The notes beneath the pieces were generated by a model. That model was not told where the DNA came from. It did not search any database and was given only the letters and a program-made list of their open reading frames with translations. DNA of 64,000 nt from an uncultured Pelagibacteraceae bacterium (GTDB taxonomy: Bacteria > Pseudomonadota > Alphaproteobacteria > Pelagibacterales > Pelagibacteraceae). The position numbers and the translations under genes were made by a program. Below are positions 27,436-37,373 of this stretch, in pieces. Numbering within the stretch: position 1 is the first letter of the stretch; each line of letters opens with the position of its first letter. The DNA lies in assembly GCA_902622795.1 (NCBI GenBank), contig CACNRD010000001.1:265200-329199 (forward strand). The letters run 5' to 3'.

Positions 27436-28117
27436 TTTTAAGAACACAAAATAAAGACTTACCAATTTTATTGAATGTAAAATAATCAATAAATTTTGAT
27501 ATAGGAATTAATAAATTCCAAAAACTAACTTTAGTTTTTAAATTTGATTGATTTAACGAAAAAAACTTACTTATTATTAGTAGGAGAAAACCAATACTAT
27601 CATAATAAGACATGTTAATGATTTTAAATTTTGTTTTTTTTGACATTAAAAAAAAGTCTTTTTTATTGTATCTTTTAAAATGACCAACACTTTTATCAAA
27701 ATCATTATAAAACTGTTGATGGGCAGGAACATTTATAATCAAATATCCATCCTTATTTAATTTACTTTTTGCTATTCTTAATTCTCTTAAATCTTTTTTA
27801 ATATGCTCCAAAACGTCAAAATATATTATAACATCATATTTTTGATTAATATTTTCTAATAACGAATTTTTGATTATTATTTTTTTATTATTTTTAAATT
27901 TTTTTTTTAATGATCTATAAAGTTTTTTATCAGGTTCAATTAAGGTTATTTTTTTTAAATAATTTTTGTATAATTTAGTCATGCCACCTTGGCCAGGACC
28001 AACTTCTAAAAAGGAACCTTTAAGGTATGGTTTAATTAATTGTAACTGGTATTTTCGAAAATTTTGAGCTGAGTCAAAATGTTCTAGTTCAAATCCATCA
28101 TATTGGACTTGTTTCAT
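27422..28117 (-). CDS. Class I SAM-dependent methyltransferase
   Basis: A 231-residue methyltransferase with the SAM-binding loop FLEVGPGQGGM (about 36-46), the acidic residue in TLIEPDKKL, and IIYFDVLEHIKKD (motif IV region) typical of Methyltransf_11/12 proteins. The segment NVPAHQQFYNDFDKSVGHF is common in those encoded in polysaccharide loci. The substrate is unknown. It follows rpsD by 2 bases and overlaps the GT-C gene. Confidence 0.75.
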   Translation of the reverse strand: MKQVQYDGFELEHFDSAQNFRKYQLQLIKPYLKGSFLEVGPGQGGMTKLYKNYLKKITLIEPDKKLYRSLKKKFKNNKKIIIKNSLLENINQKYDVIIYFDVLEHIKKDLRELRIAKSKLNKDGYLIINVPAHQQFYNDFDKSVGHFKRYNKKDFFLMSKKTKFKIINMSYYDSIGFLLLIISKFFSLNQSNLKTKVSFWNLLIPISKFIDYFTFNKIGKSLFCVLKNEKI

Positions 28118-28119
28118 TC

Positions 28120-28737
28120 TTATCTTGAATAATATTCAATAACTAGATTAGGTTCCATTACTATAGGATAAGGAACTTCTTCAAATTTAGGGACTCTTAT
28201 AAATTTAAATTTTTTGTTTTTTTCGTCCATCTGAATATATTCGGGAGCTTCTCTCTCTTTATTAGCAAGAGCAATATCAATAATAGCTAATTGTTTGGAC
28301 TTATCTCTAATTTCAATTGAATCCTCTTCTTTAACTAAATAGCTTCCAATATTAACTTTTTTTCCGTTTACTTTAACGTGTCCATGATTAATTAATTGTC
28401 TTGAAGAAAAAATAGTCGTTGCAAATTTAGCTCTATAAATTACAGCGTCTAATCTTCTTTCTAGTAAGCCAATTAAGTTTTCGCCTGTGTCACCTTTAAG
28501 CATAACAGCCTTTTTATAAATATTTCTAAACTGTCTTTCATTAATATTGCCATAGTATGATTTTAGCTTTTGCTTTGCTTGTAACTGAATTCCATAATCT
28601 GAAGGTTTAGATGATCTGGTTTGTCCGTGTTGGCCTGGTCCGTAAGCTCTAGTATTGAATGGACTTTTTGGTCTTCCCCAAAGGTTAACCTTTAATCTTC
28701 TATCTACTTTATGTTTAGAGTTTAATCTTTTAGTCAT
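28120..28737 (-). CDS. rpsD: 30S ribosomal protein uS4
   Basis: A 205-residue S4 protein. The N-terminus [15 protein letters not shown], then [12 protein letters not shown], and the S4 RNA-binding domain [33 protein letters not shown] are unmistakable. The length is normal. It has its own strong promoter just upstream and a very short leader. Confidence 0.97.
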   Translation of the reverse strand: MTKRLNSKHKVDRRLKVNLWGRPKSPFNTRAYGPGQHGQTRSSKPSDYGIQLQAKQKLKSYYGNINERQFRNIYKKAVMLKGDTGENLIGLLERRLDAVIYRAKFATTIFSSRQLINHGHVKVNGKKVNIGSYLVKEEDSIEIRDKSKQLAIIDIALANKEREAPEYIQMDEKNKKFKFIRVPKFEEVPYPIVMEPNLVIEYYSR

Positions 28738-28749
28738 TTGATAGAGGGG

Positions 28750-28777
28750 TTTATAAACTTACTCATTGTTTTGTCAA
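28750..28777 (-). promoter_or_regulatory. rpsD promoter
   Basis: On the minus strand TTGACA (28777-28772), a 16-base spacer and TATAAA (28755-28750) give a near-consensus sigma-70 promoter. The -35 begins in the base right after the trmJ stop codon. Transcription would start about 5 bases before the ATG at 28737, giving a nearly leaderless mRNA. Confidence 0.75.
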
Positions 28778-29491
28778 TCAGCGTTTTTTTCCTAAACTCG
28801 CAAATACACTTGATAAAATACGTGTTTCCTTTGAAGATAATTCCATCTTGTAAAAAATATTTCTCAAGTTCTGAAGCATTATAGCTTTTTTTTCCTTAGG
28901 TTTGAAAAACCCAATATCTTCTAAATTTTTAATACACAGATTAGTCATTGACAATATTTCTTTTTTTGAGGCTGACTTTACTTTTTTTGATTTTTTAAAA
29001 CTGGGAATCTTTGAATTAATGATGCTATTTACAACTTGAGCAATTATAATCAAACTGTGAGACAGGTTCAAAGATTTAAAATTTGGGTTAGTTGGGATCT
29101 GAAGGGTATAATTTGCATAACTTATCTCGTCATTTGAAAGTCCTGAAGCTTCAGATCCAAATAAGAAAGCCACTTTTTTTTTATAATCAATCTTCTTTAA
29201 ATCTTCTAATTGAATATGTTTGATATTTTTATTTCTAAACCTAGCTGAAGTAGCAATTACTACATCAATATTTTTTAAAGCAGACTCTAAATTATCAAAA
29301 TTTTTACTCTTACTTATGATATTTTTTGCTCCTACAGATGTAGCTAAAATTTTATCATTTGGGTAGATGGTCTTAGGATCCACAACAATCATTTTCTGAA
29401 AATTAAAATTTTTCATAGCTCTTGCACATGCACCAATGTTTTCTGATAATTGAGGTTTGTGTAAAATGAATGAAATATTATTGTTTGACAT
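28778..29491 (-). CDS. trmJ: TrmJ-like tRNA/rRNA 2'-O-methyltransferase (SpoU family)
   Basis: A 237-residue SPOUT enzyme. The motifs are ENIGACARAMKNF near the N-terminus, FLFGSEASGLSNDE and IPTNPNFKSLNLSHSLIII. This arrangement, without an N-terminal substrate domain but with a C-terminal helical extension, is that of TrmJ/LasT, which methylates position 32 of tRNAs. The exact target is inferred. Confidence 0.88.
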   Translation of the reverse strand: MSNNNISFILHKPQLSENIGACARAMKNFNFQKMIVVDPKTIYPNDKILATSVGAKNIISKSKNFDNLESALKNIDVVIATSARFRNKNIKHIQLEDLKKIDYKKKVAFLFGSEASGLSNDEISYANYTLQIPTNPNFKSLNLSHSLIIIAQVVNSIINSKIPSFKKSKKVKSASKKEILSMTNLCIKNLEDIGFFKPKEKKAIMLQNLRNIFYKMELSSKETRILSSVFASLGKKR

Positions 29492-29493
29492 AA

Positions 29494-30357
29494 TTAATCT
29501 ATGCCATGATTTCTGACATAATTTGAAATTTCAGATGTTGGTAAATCTCTTAAAAGTTTTTCATCTGTTTGCCATATACTCACTTTTAATGGATAACATT
29601 TTGCTACATCAGAAGAATGTTCAGATCCGCAATCTCCACCAGGGCAAGCTGATAAAGCTCCTAATAAATCAGTTTCTGCAAAAAATTCTAAGTAGTCGCC
29701 TGGTCTTACGGGACTAGCCTTCATAAAATATTGTTTAGTATCATTAGTAAATCCAGTTAACATAAAAACATTTAAAACATCGTGAACTATTTTTTCAGCT
29801 TCATCAATTTTAAGTTTTTTTTCTTTAACTAAAGCTCTAATTAGGTTTGAATGACAGCAATAATGATAGTCATTACCCGATAGAAGCTTTGAAGTATAAG
29901 GATCACACCTAGTTCCAATTACATCGTGTACTGATCCACCGTCATCATCATAATCATACCAATCTAACGTATCCCATGTAATAGTTGCTAAAGATCTTAG
30001 ATAAGGAAAACAACTAAACATTTTATCTCCTACTGAAAGATGTGTTCCATAAAGTGCTCTTGTTTTTCCAGAATAAAATTTTTCATTTAAGTTATTCAAA
30101 TTAAAAAGATTTAGGTCCCCTACCTGGGGTCCTTCGACACTTTCTATTCTAAAGAATTCGCCACTTTTAACTTTAAATGTTTTAGCATCTCTTGGTGGAA
30201 TTATAATTTCATTTTTTTTAGTTAGATGTTTTCTTGCTAAATGTAAAATATTTAAGTTTTTTTCATCAATATTGTTATTTGGATAGCAAACAACTGTTTT
30301 TGCACCAACTCTTTCGTTAATATCTGATGGTTTGTTTGAAAACTTTTTAATCTTCAT
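29494..30357 (-). CDS. DUF1989 / urea carboxylase-associated family protein
   Basis: A 287-residue protein of the DUF1989 family. Typical patterns are VEGPQVGDLNLFN, TRALYGTHLSVGDKMFSCFPY, GTRCDPYT, DYHYCCHSNLIRAL and LGALSACPGGDCGSEHS, with conserved Cys and His. Some family pairs act as carboxyguanidine deiminase beside urea carboxylase; others are uncharacterised. Here it is a single copy without urea genes nearby, lying 2 bases before cimA on one side and 2 before trmJ on the other. The substrate is unknown. Confidence 0.8.
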   Translation of the reverse strand: MKIKKFSNKPSDINERVGAKTVVCYPNNNIDEKNLNILHLARKHLTKKNEIIIPPRDAKTFKVKSGEFFRIESVEGPQVGDLNLFNLNNLNEKFYSGKTRALYGTHLSVGDKMFSCFPYLRSLATITWDTLDWYDYDDDGGSVHDVIGTRCDPYTSKLLSGNDYHYCCHSNLIRALVKEKKLKIDEAEKIVHDVLNVFMLTGFTNDTKQYFMKASPVRPGDYLEFFAETDLLGALSACPGGDCGSEHSSDVAKCYPLKVSIWQTDEKLLRDLPTSEISNYVRNHGID

Positions 30358-30359
30358 GC

Positions 30360-31961
30360 CTAAAGACTAGCAGGTGCTTTATCTTTATATAGTTTGTAAT
30401 CCAAACTATCGATTAGTGCTTTAAAGGATGCATCAATAATATTTGGAGAAACTCCTATAGTAAACCAATTTAATCCTTTAGAGTCTGTGCTTTCAATACT
30501 AACTCTAGTAACCGCCTCTGTTCCTGTATTTAAAATTCTTACTTTATAATCGACTAATCTTAAATCTTTTAAATATTCAGAATACTTATCAAGTTTATTC
30601 ACGTTTTTTCTAATTGCGTTATCTAGAGCATTAACAGGTCCATTCCCTTCTCCCTCACACAATATCTTTTGGCCGTCCACTTCTAATTTAGCTTTAGCAT
30701 GAGAAATAATTTCTCCTGATTTGTCTTTTTTAACAGAAACATCATATTCGTTAATTGAAATATATCTTGGTATGTCACCCATTAATCTTCTTGCAAGTAA
30801 TTCAAAAGAAGCATCAGCACCGTCGTAACTATATCCTATAAATTCTCTATCTTTTACCTCTTCAAGAAGTTTTTTTATTTTAGGATTATTTTTCTCTACC
30901 TTAATACCAATAGAATTTAATCTAGACACAATATTAGACTGCCCTGATTGGTCTGAGACTACTATATTTCTAGAGTTTCCCACCTCTTTGGGATTAATGT
31001 GTTCGTAAGTTTTTGGATCTTTTTGGACAGCAGACACATGCATTCCTCCTTTATGAGAAAAAGCAGATGCACCAACATAAGGTAAGTGTTTATTAGGTTT
31101 TCGATTGAGCAATTCATCTAACAACCTTGAGCATTGTGTTAAATTTTTCAAATTTTCTTGTTTAATATTAAGTTTATAATTTTCGTAAAAATCTTTTTTT
31201 AAAAAAAAAGTTGGGATCAGAGATGTTAAGTTTGCATTACCACATCTTTCCCCTAATCCATTTATAGTTCCTTGAACTTGTCTCACGCCGGCTTGAACTG
31301 CAATTAAACTATTTGCAACAGCATTTTCTGTATCATTATGAGCATGAATTCCTAAATTTTTTCCTGGTATATATTTTGTAATTTCTGAGACAATTTTTTC
31401 AATCTCATGAGGAAGTGTTCCTCCATTTGTATCACACAAAACAATCCATCTTGCTCCGTTATCATAAGCAGATTTTAAGCAAGCAAGTGCATAATCAGCA
31501 TTTGCTTTATAGCCATCAAAAAAATGTTCAGCATCAAACATAAATTCTTTACCTGATTTAACAATATGTTTTGCACTTTCACTAATATTATTAAGGTTTT
31601 CCTTATTTGAAATACCAAGAGCTACGTCAACTTGGAAATCCCAAGATTTTCCAAACAAGCAAACTGATTTACTTTTTGAATTAATTAAAGAGGATAACAT
31701 TGGATCATTTTCAGCGCTATGTTCTGATTTCTTGGTCATTCCAAAAGCAGTTAAGTTAGCTGATTTAAAATTATGATCTTTGTTAAAAAATTCTGTATCA
31801 GTTGGGTTTGCTCCAGGCCAACCTCCCTCAATATAATCAACACCGAGCTCATCTAGAGAAGAGGATATTTTCTCTTTGTCATCAATTGAAAAGTCTACAC
31901 CTTGCGTTTGTGCTCCGTCACGAAGAGTGGTGTCAAATATATATAGTTGCTCTTTACTCAT
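30360..31961 (-). CDS. cimA: (R)-citramalate synthase
   Basis: A 533-residue HMGL-like protein. FDTTLRDGAQTQGVDF at the N-terminus gives the metal and pyruvate site, HAHNDTENAVANS the His motif, and the C-terminal LeuA-type regulatory domain (about 400-530) ends the protein. Length and the EGGWPGANP segment fit citramalate synthase (pyruvate + acetyl-CoA), the threonine-independent entry to isoleucine, better than isopropylmalate synthase. It overlaps cysS by 4 bases. Confidence 0.92.
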   Translation of the reverse strand: MSKEQLYIFDTTLRDGAQTQGVDFSIDDKEKISSSLDELGVDYIEGGWPGANPTDTEFFNKDHNFKSANLTAFGMTKKSEHSAENDPMLSSLINSKSKSVCLFGKSWDFQVDVALGISNKENLNNISESAKHIVKSGKEFMFDAEHFFDGYKANADYALACLKSAYDNGARWIVLCDTNGGTLPHEIEKIVSEITKYIPGKNLGIHAHNDTENAVANSLIAVQAGVRQVQGTINGLGERCGNANLTSLIPTFFLKKDFYENYKLNIKQENLKNLTQCSRLLDELLNRKPNKHLPYVGASAFSHKGGMHVSAVQKDPKTYEHINPKEVGNSRNIVVSDQSGQSNIVSRLNSIGIKVEKNNPKIKKLLEEVKDREFIGYSYDGADASFELLARRLMGDIPRYISINEYDVSVKKDKSGEIISHAKAKLEVDGQKILCEGEGNGPVNALDNAIRKNVNKLDKYSEYLKDLRLVDYKVRILNTGTEAVTRVSIESTDSKGLNWFTIGVSPNIIDASFKALIDSLDYKLYKDKAPASL

Positions 31962-33313
31962 TTAAATTTCCACGTGGTTTTACCATCTTTATCTTCTATT
32001 AAAACACCTTTGTCTAAAAGCTCTTCTCTTATTTTATCAGCTTCTTTATAGTTTTTATCTTCTCTAGCTTTATTTCTTTGCTCAATTTTGTCTAAAATTT
32101 CAGCTTCATTTATTGAAAGTTTATTTTTCTTAAATTCTAACCATTCGATTTCTGTTTCATTCAATAAACCTATAAAATTACATGCAGAGGTAAATAATGC
32201 TTTGTCAGTAGAATTACCTTTTTGTGCTTTCTCATACAATTTATGAAGGTTAGCAATATAACCTGGTGTATTTAAATCGTCATAAAGTGGTTTTAGAATT
32301 TCATCATCAACTTCTTCTTTATAATGATCAGATGAGTAAACATTATACCATTTACTAATTGTATTTTGACAATCATTTAAAAGTTTATCATTCCAATCTA
32401 ATGGTTGTTTGTATTGTGCACTCATTAAAGCCAATCTCAAAACTTGACCACTCACCTTGTTCCTAAAATCCTTTATTTTTAAAATATTTCCTTGCGATTT
32501 AGCCATTTTTTCATTCGACATTGTTATAAATGCATTATGCAACCAGTAATTTGCAAAAACTTTTGTATCATTTGCACATCTTGATTGCGCAATTTCATTT
32601 TCATGATGCGGGAACAATAAGTCTATGCCACCTCCATGTATATCAAACTCATTTCCAAGTAGTTTTTTTGACATAGCAGAACATTCTAAATGCCAACCAG
32701 GTCTTCCTTTGCCCCAAGGTGACACCCAAGAAGGCTCATCATCTTTAGAGGGTTTCCACAGAACAAAATCTTGTGAATTTTTTTTATTATCACTTACTTC
32801 AACTCTTGATCCGGCAATTAATTCATCAAGATTTTTATTTGAAAGTTTTCCATAATCTTTAAATTTATTCACCTCAAAATACACATGCTGATTTTCTTCA
32901 TAAGCAAATCCTTTTTTTATTAATTCAGAAATCATTTCAATCATTATATCTATATGCTCTGTTGCTTTGGGTTGATGTGTAGGGATATCACAATTTAAGT
33001 AATTACAATCTTTATCAAAATTCTTAATAACTGTATTGGTCAATTCAGAAATTGAAATATTTTTTTCCTTTGATGAATTTATAATTTTATCATCAACATC
33101 AGTTATATTTCTAACATAAGTAACTTTTGTATATTTTTTTTTAAAAATTTTATAAAGAATATCAAAAACAACAATTGGTCTTGCATTACCAATATGAGGA
33201 TCATCATACACGGTTGGACCACAAACATACATTCTAATATTTTCTTCATCTATAGGAACAAATTTTTCTTTTTTGTTGCTAAGATTATTGGTTAAAAAAA
33301 TATCATTACCCAT
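31958..33313 (-). CDS. cysS: Cysteinyl-tRNA synthetase
   Basis: A 451-residue class I synthetase. The HIGH box is in YDDPHIGNARPI, and KMSKS appears as EKMAKSQGN. The zinc site uses Cys29-type CGPTVYD, HLECSAMS and HHENEIAQS. The length is normal. It is followed by the overlapping cimA gene and preceded by a nadE terminator. Confidence 0.96.
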   Translation of the reverse strand: MGNDIFLTNNLSNKKEKFVPIDEENIRMYVCGPTVYDDPHIGNARPIVVFDILYKIFKKKYTKVTYVRNITDVDDKIINSSKEKNISISELTNTVIKNFDKDCNYLNCDIPTHQPKATEHIDIMIEMISELIKKGFAYEENQHVYFEVNKFKDYGKLSNKNLDELIAGSRVEVSDNKKNSQDFVLWKPSKDDEPSWVSPWGKGRPGWHLECSAMSKKLLGNEFDIHGGGIDLLFPHHENEIAQSRCANDTKVFANYWLHNAFITMSNEKMAKSQGNILKIKDFRNKVSGQVLRLALMSAQYKQPLDWNDKLLNDCQNTISKWYNVYSSDHYKEEVDDEILKPLYDDLNTPGYIANLHKLYEKAQKGNSTDKALFTSACNFIGLLNETEIEWLEFKKNKLSINEAEILDKIEQRNKAREDKNYKEADKIREELLDKGVLIEDKDGKTTWKFK

Positions 33314-33331
33314 GAATTTAGGAATATACTT

Positions 33332-33356
33332 AAAAAATAGATTTGTGAATCTATTT
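33332..33356 (-). terminator. Terminator downstream of nadE
   Basis: A perfect 9-bp stem, AAATAGATT and AATCTATTT on the minus strand with loop CACA (33335-33356), is followed by T residues. It starts 3 bases after the nadE stop and ends before the cysS ATG, so cysS probably has its own transcription start. The stem is AT-rich, hence the moderate confidence. Confidence 0.6.
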
Positions 33357-33358
33357 GA

Positions 33359-34096
33359 TTAATTTGGAATTATGCATACTGGAATAGGCTCCATTTTATG
33401 CATATTTTGTTTTCTTATAGTTTCGTATTTAGCTCGATTCGGAGAATTAGGATTGGCCATAGCTTCTTCTAATTCTTCATATTTAAGTCCTAGTTGACCT
33501 TCATCAGTTCTGCCATCATCCCACAATCCATCAGTTGGTGCAGCTTCAATTATTTCGTTTAGAATTCCAAGTTCTTTTCCTAATTCCCAAATTTGAGTTT
33601 TATTGCAGTCAGCTATAGGTGATATATCAACTCCACCGTCTCCATATTTTGTATAAAATCCTACACCAAAGTCTTCGACTTTGTTTCCTGTTCCTACAAC
33701 AATACCTTTATTGGCTGCAGCTACCTGATAAAGAGTTGTCATTCTTAATCTGGCTCTTGAATTTGCCATTCCATGTTCATTATCAAATTTAGATAAACTG
33801 GCACTAAAAGCTAAAAATAATTCATCTAGATTAACTGTATGTCCTTCAACATTTTTAAAATTTTTTACTAACCATTCTTGATGTTTTAAACTTAAATCAT
33901 GTTGGTGAGATTTTTGCTTAATTGGCATAGATAAAACAATTGTTCTTAAACCTGTCATTGCGCTTAATGTACTTGATACAGAGGAGTCTATTCCTCCAGA
34001 GATACCTATAACTAAAGACTCTGCCTTTGATGGCATATTATTTGCATAATCTTTAATCCAATTAGAAATAAATTTTACTTTTTCAGAAGAATTCAT
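33359..34096 (-). CDS. nadE: NAD synthetase, ammonia-dependent type
   Basis: A 245-residue N-type ATP pyrophosphatase. The P-loop is GISGGIDSSVSS, with GTGNKVEDFGVGFYTKYGDGGVD (in part) forming the deamido-NAD site. No nitrilase-type glutaminase domain is present, so free ammonia is the expected nitrogen donor. The last step of NAD synthesis; nadK is also encoded in this window. Confidence 0.92.
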   Translation of the reverse strand: MNSSEKVKFISNWIKDYANNMPSKAESLVIGISGGIDSSVSSTLSAMTGLRTIVLSMPIKQKSHQHDLSLKHQEWLVKNFKNVEGHTVNLDELFLAFSASLSKFDNEHGMANSRARLRMTTLYQVAAANKGIVVGTGNKVEDFGVGFYTKYGDGGVDISPIADCNKTQIWELGKELGILNEIIEAAPTDGLWDDGRTDEGQLGLKYEELEEAMANPNSPNRAKYETIRKQNMHKMEPIPVCIIPN

Positions 34097-34134
34097 AATG
34101 TTTAAATATTAATTATTTATGATTTTGCAATGTT

Positions 34135-35514
34135 TTAAGATGCCGCTCTATTTGCATTTTTTGAATAAGAGCTATTCTTTTTAATCTCATCAGATATCAA
34201 AAAAGCTAATTCCAAAGCCTGATTTGAATTCAATCTTGGGTCGCAATGGGTATGATACCTTGATGACAGATCTTGCTCAGATATTTTTTGAGCACCTCCG
34301 ATACATTCAGTTACATTTTGACCAGTAAGCTCAATATGAAGACCTCCTGCATAGCTTCCCTCACTTTGATGACAAGCAAAAACATCTTTAACTTCTTTTA
34401 AAACCCTATTGAAAGGTCTAGTTTTAAAACCTGTAACTGCTTGAATAGTATTTCCATGGCATGGGTCACACGACCAAATAACATTAAGTCCCTCTTTTTT
34501 AATTGCTCGAATAAGTTTAGGCAAATGTTTTGATACGTTATCTGCTCCAAATCTTGATATTAAAGTAATTTTACCTTTTTCATTTGATGGATTGATTCTA
34601 TTACACAAATTAACGAGATCATCAGCTTTTAATGTTGGTCCACATTTAATTCCAATTGGGTTTTCTATACCTCTACAAAATTCAACATGTCCACCATCTA
34701 ATTGCCTAGTTCTATCTCCAATCCACACAAAATGTGCTGAAGTATCATGATACTCACCAGTAGTTGAATCTGTTCTTGTCATTGACTCTTCAAAAGGTAA
34801 TAATAATGCCTCATGTGACGTCCAAAAATTAACAGTGTACAGTCTATTATTAAAATCTGACGTAATTCCACATGCTCTCATAAAAGCTATAGCATCAGCA
34901 ATTTTGTCTTCTAGATCTTTAAATTTTTTAGCTTGTGGACTTTTTTTAATATAATCTAGGTTCCACAAATGTACTTTGTTTAAATCTGCAAAGCCTCCTT
35001 TTGAAAATGCTCTAATAAGATTAAGCGTTGCAGCTGATTGGGAATAAGCTTTAAATAATCTTTTAGGATCAGGAATTCTTGCTTTTTGGGTAAATTCCAT
35101 TCCATTAATATTGTCTCCTAAATAACTAGGAAGCTCAACACCATTTTTTGTTTCAATTGGCGAACTTCTTGGTTTTGAAAATTGACCAGCTATTCTTCCA
35201 AGTTTCACGACTGGTAGGGAGGCTGAATAAGTTAAAACTAAAGACATCTGTAACAATAGTTTAAATGTATCTCTTATGTTATCTGGATTGAATTCAGCAA
35301 AACTTTCAGCACAATCTCCTCCCTGAAGAAGAAAAGCTTTTCCATCTACAACTTCTGCAAGTTGATCTTTTAAATGTCTAGTCTCTCCAGCAAAAACTAA
35401 TGGTGGAAACGTTCTTATCTTATCCAAAACAGTATCTAATTCTTTTTTATCCGGATAAACTGGTATGTGTTTTACAGGATATTTTCTCCAACTATTTTTT
35501 TTCCAATTTTTCAT
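34135..35514 (-). CDS. 3-deoxy-7-phosphoheptulonate synthase, class II
   Basis: A 459-residue plant/Mycobacterium-type DAHP synthase, the first shikimate step. Class II patterns seen: WRKYPVKHIPVYPD at the N-terminus, LLQGGDCAESF, RIAGQFSKPRS, WIGDRTRQLDGGHVEF and WSCDPCHGNT. ATG 35514 is preferred over an in-frame TTG two codons upstream. No class I enzyme is seen in the window. Confidence 0.93.
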   Translation of the reverse strand: MKNWKKNSWRKYPVKHIPVYPDKKELDTVLDKIRTFPPLVFAGETRHLKDQLAEVVDGKAFLLQGGDCAESFAEFNPDNIRDTFKLLLQMSLVLTYSASLPVVKLGRIAGQFSKPRSSPIETKNGVELPSYLGDNINGMEFTQKARIPDPKRLFKAYSQSAATLNLIRAFSKGGFADLNKVHLWNLDYIKKSPQAKKFKDLEDKIADAIAFMRACGITSDFNNRLYTVNFWTSHEALLLPFEESMTRTDSTTGEYHDTSAHFVWIGDRTRQLDGGHVEFCRGIENPIGIKCGPTLKADDLVNLCNRINPSNEKGKITLISRFGADNVSKHLPKLIRAIKKEGLNVIWSCDPCHGNTIQAVTGFKTRPFNRVLKEVKDVFACHQSEGSYAGGLHIELTGQNVTECIGGAQKISEQDLSSRYHTHCDPRLNSNQALELAFLISDEIKKNSSYSKNANRAAS

Positions 35515-35549
35515 GTGCAACCTGAAAGTGTTTTAACAGAGTTTATACT

Positions 35550-37370
35550 TTATTCAACAGTGACAGATTTAGCCAAATTTCTTGGCTTATCGATATCATA
35601 ACCTTTTTTAAGAGCTGAGTAATAAGCCAGTTTTTGAAGAGGTATAGTTAAAAGAAAAGGCAATAAGTCATCATTCGTATTTTCAACTTCAATCGTTTCC
35701 CAAATATTTTCAGAAATAATTTCATCTTTACTCTTATTGGTAATTAATAATACTTTAGCTCCTCTTGCTATTACTTCCTGCATGTTTGAAATAGTTTTTT
35801 TATAATAACTATCTCTTGGGGCTAACACTACAACTGGCATTCCATTTTCGATCAATGCCAATGGACCGTGTTTCATTTCGCCAGCTGGATATCCTTCCGC
35901 ATGAACATAGGATAATTCTTTTAGTTTTAGAGCGCCCTCAAGAGCAATTGGGTATGAAAAACCTCTACCTAAAAACATTGAACCTTTTGCTTCATTAAAG
36001 GTAGAGGATATAGTTTGGATATCATTATCTATTAATAAAGATTTTTCAATTAAACTTGGTAAATTTAATAAGTCTTTAATCTTTTCTTTATAATTTACTT
36101 TATTAACTTCACGTCTCAAAAATCCTAATTTTAATGCTAAAATATATAGAATAAGGATTTGGCCTAAAAAAGCTTTTGTTGATGCAACACCAATTTCTGG
36201 GCCACAATGAATTGGTAATACAAAATTTGCATCTCTTGCAATCGAACTTTCAATCACATTAACTACAGCACAAGTTTTCATATTATTTTTATTACATAGG
36301 TCTAATGCTGCGTAAGTATCTGCCGTTTCTCCAGATTGAGAGACAAATATATACAAAGAGTCATTTTTAAATCTATTTTTTCGATATCTAAACTCTGATG
36401 CGATATCTATAGACACATCAAGTTGAGTTAATTCTTCAAACCAATATTTGGCCATTAGACAGGAATGATAAGCAGTACCACAACCAATCAAAGTAACTGA
36501 ATTAATTTTATTTATGTCCCATGGGAAATTATAAATATTGATCTCTGAATTTGTTTTATCTACATATTCTTTTATTCCAGTCTTAATTGTTATTGGCTGT
36601 TCTTCAATTTCCTTAGCCATAAAATACTTGAATTCACCTTTTTCATAACTGGCTTCATCTGATGAAAGTTCTAAAATTTTTTTATTTATTTTTTTCCCAT
36701 CTTCATTAAAAAAAAGGACTTGGTCCTTTTTAATAATGCAAAATTCACCATCGTCAAGATATGTAATTTTATTTGTCATTGACTTTAGTGCATAAGAGTC
36801 TGAACCTAGATAATTTTCATTTGGTCCATAGCCAACGGCTAAAGGTGAGCCCCTTCTAGCTCCAACTATTAAATCAGGAATATCTTTAAAAACAATACCT
36901 AAAGCAAAGCTACCATGAAGTTGCTTTAATGTTTTTGTAATAGCTTCTTCTAATTCATCAGTTTTTAAGTTTTCCGTAATTAGATGGACTATCACTTCAG
37001 TGTCAGTTTGAGATTTAAATTTGTGATTTTTTGTTGTTAAATATTTTTTTAATATTGTTGAATTTTCAATGATACCGTTATGAACAACAGAAACATTGTG
37101 AGATGAGTGTGGGTGAGCATTAACACTGTTTGGTACACCATGTGTGGCCCATCTAACATGACCAATTCCTATATTTCCTTTTAAATTTTTTAAATCAAAA
37201 TTTTGTTCTAGAGTATCTACTCTACCCTCAGACTTTACCTCTTTTATTTCGCCTTCAAAGAGCGTTGCTATACCAGCAGAGTCATAACCTCTGTATTCAA
37301 GCTTTTTAAGTGAGTTGATAATATTTCCAGAGACGGACCTATTACTTGAAATTCCAATGATACCACACAT
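35550..37370 (-). CDS. glmS: Glucosamine-6-phosphate synthase (glutamine-hydrolysing)
   Basis: A 606-residue enzyme. The N-terminal glutaminase starts MCGIIGIS with the catalytic Cys after Met removal, and HVRWATHG and HNGIIEN follow. Two SIS isomerase domains come next (VSQSGETADT and GRGFSYPIALEGALKLKE), ending in the usual DKPRNLAKSVTVE. It lies 3 bases after the GlmU acetyltransferase gene, so both act on the route to UDP-GlcNAc. Confidence 0.97.
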   Translation of the reverse strand: MCGIIGISSNRSVSGNIINSLKKLEYRGYDSAGIATLFEGEIKEVKSEGRVDTLEQNFDLKNLKGNIGIGHVRWATHGVPNSVNAHPHSSHNVSVVHNGIIENSTILKKYLTTKNHKFKSQTDTEVIVHLITENLKTDELEEAITKTLKQLHGSFALGIVFKDIPDLIVGARRGSPLAVGYGPNENYLGSDSYALKSMTNKITYLDDGEFCIIKKDQVLFFNEDGKKINKKILELSSDEASYEKGEFKYFMAKEIEEQPITIKTGIKEYVDKTNSEINIYNFPWDINKINSVTLIGCGTAYHSCLMAKYWFEELTQLDVSIDIASEFRYRKNRFKNDSLYIFVSQSGETADTYAALDLCNKNNMKTCAVVNVIESSIARDANFVLPIHCGPEIGVASTKAFLGQILILYILALKLGFLRREVNKVNYKEKIKDLLNLPSLIEKSLLIDNDIQTISSTFNEAKGSMFLGRGFSYPIALEGALKLKELSYVHAEGYPAGEMKHGPLALIENGMPVVVLAPRDSYYKKTISNMQEVIARGAKVLLITNKSKDEIISENIWETIEVENTNDDLLPFLLTIPLQKLAYYSALKKGYDIDKPRNLAKSVTVE

Positions 37371-37373
37371 AAT

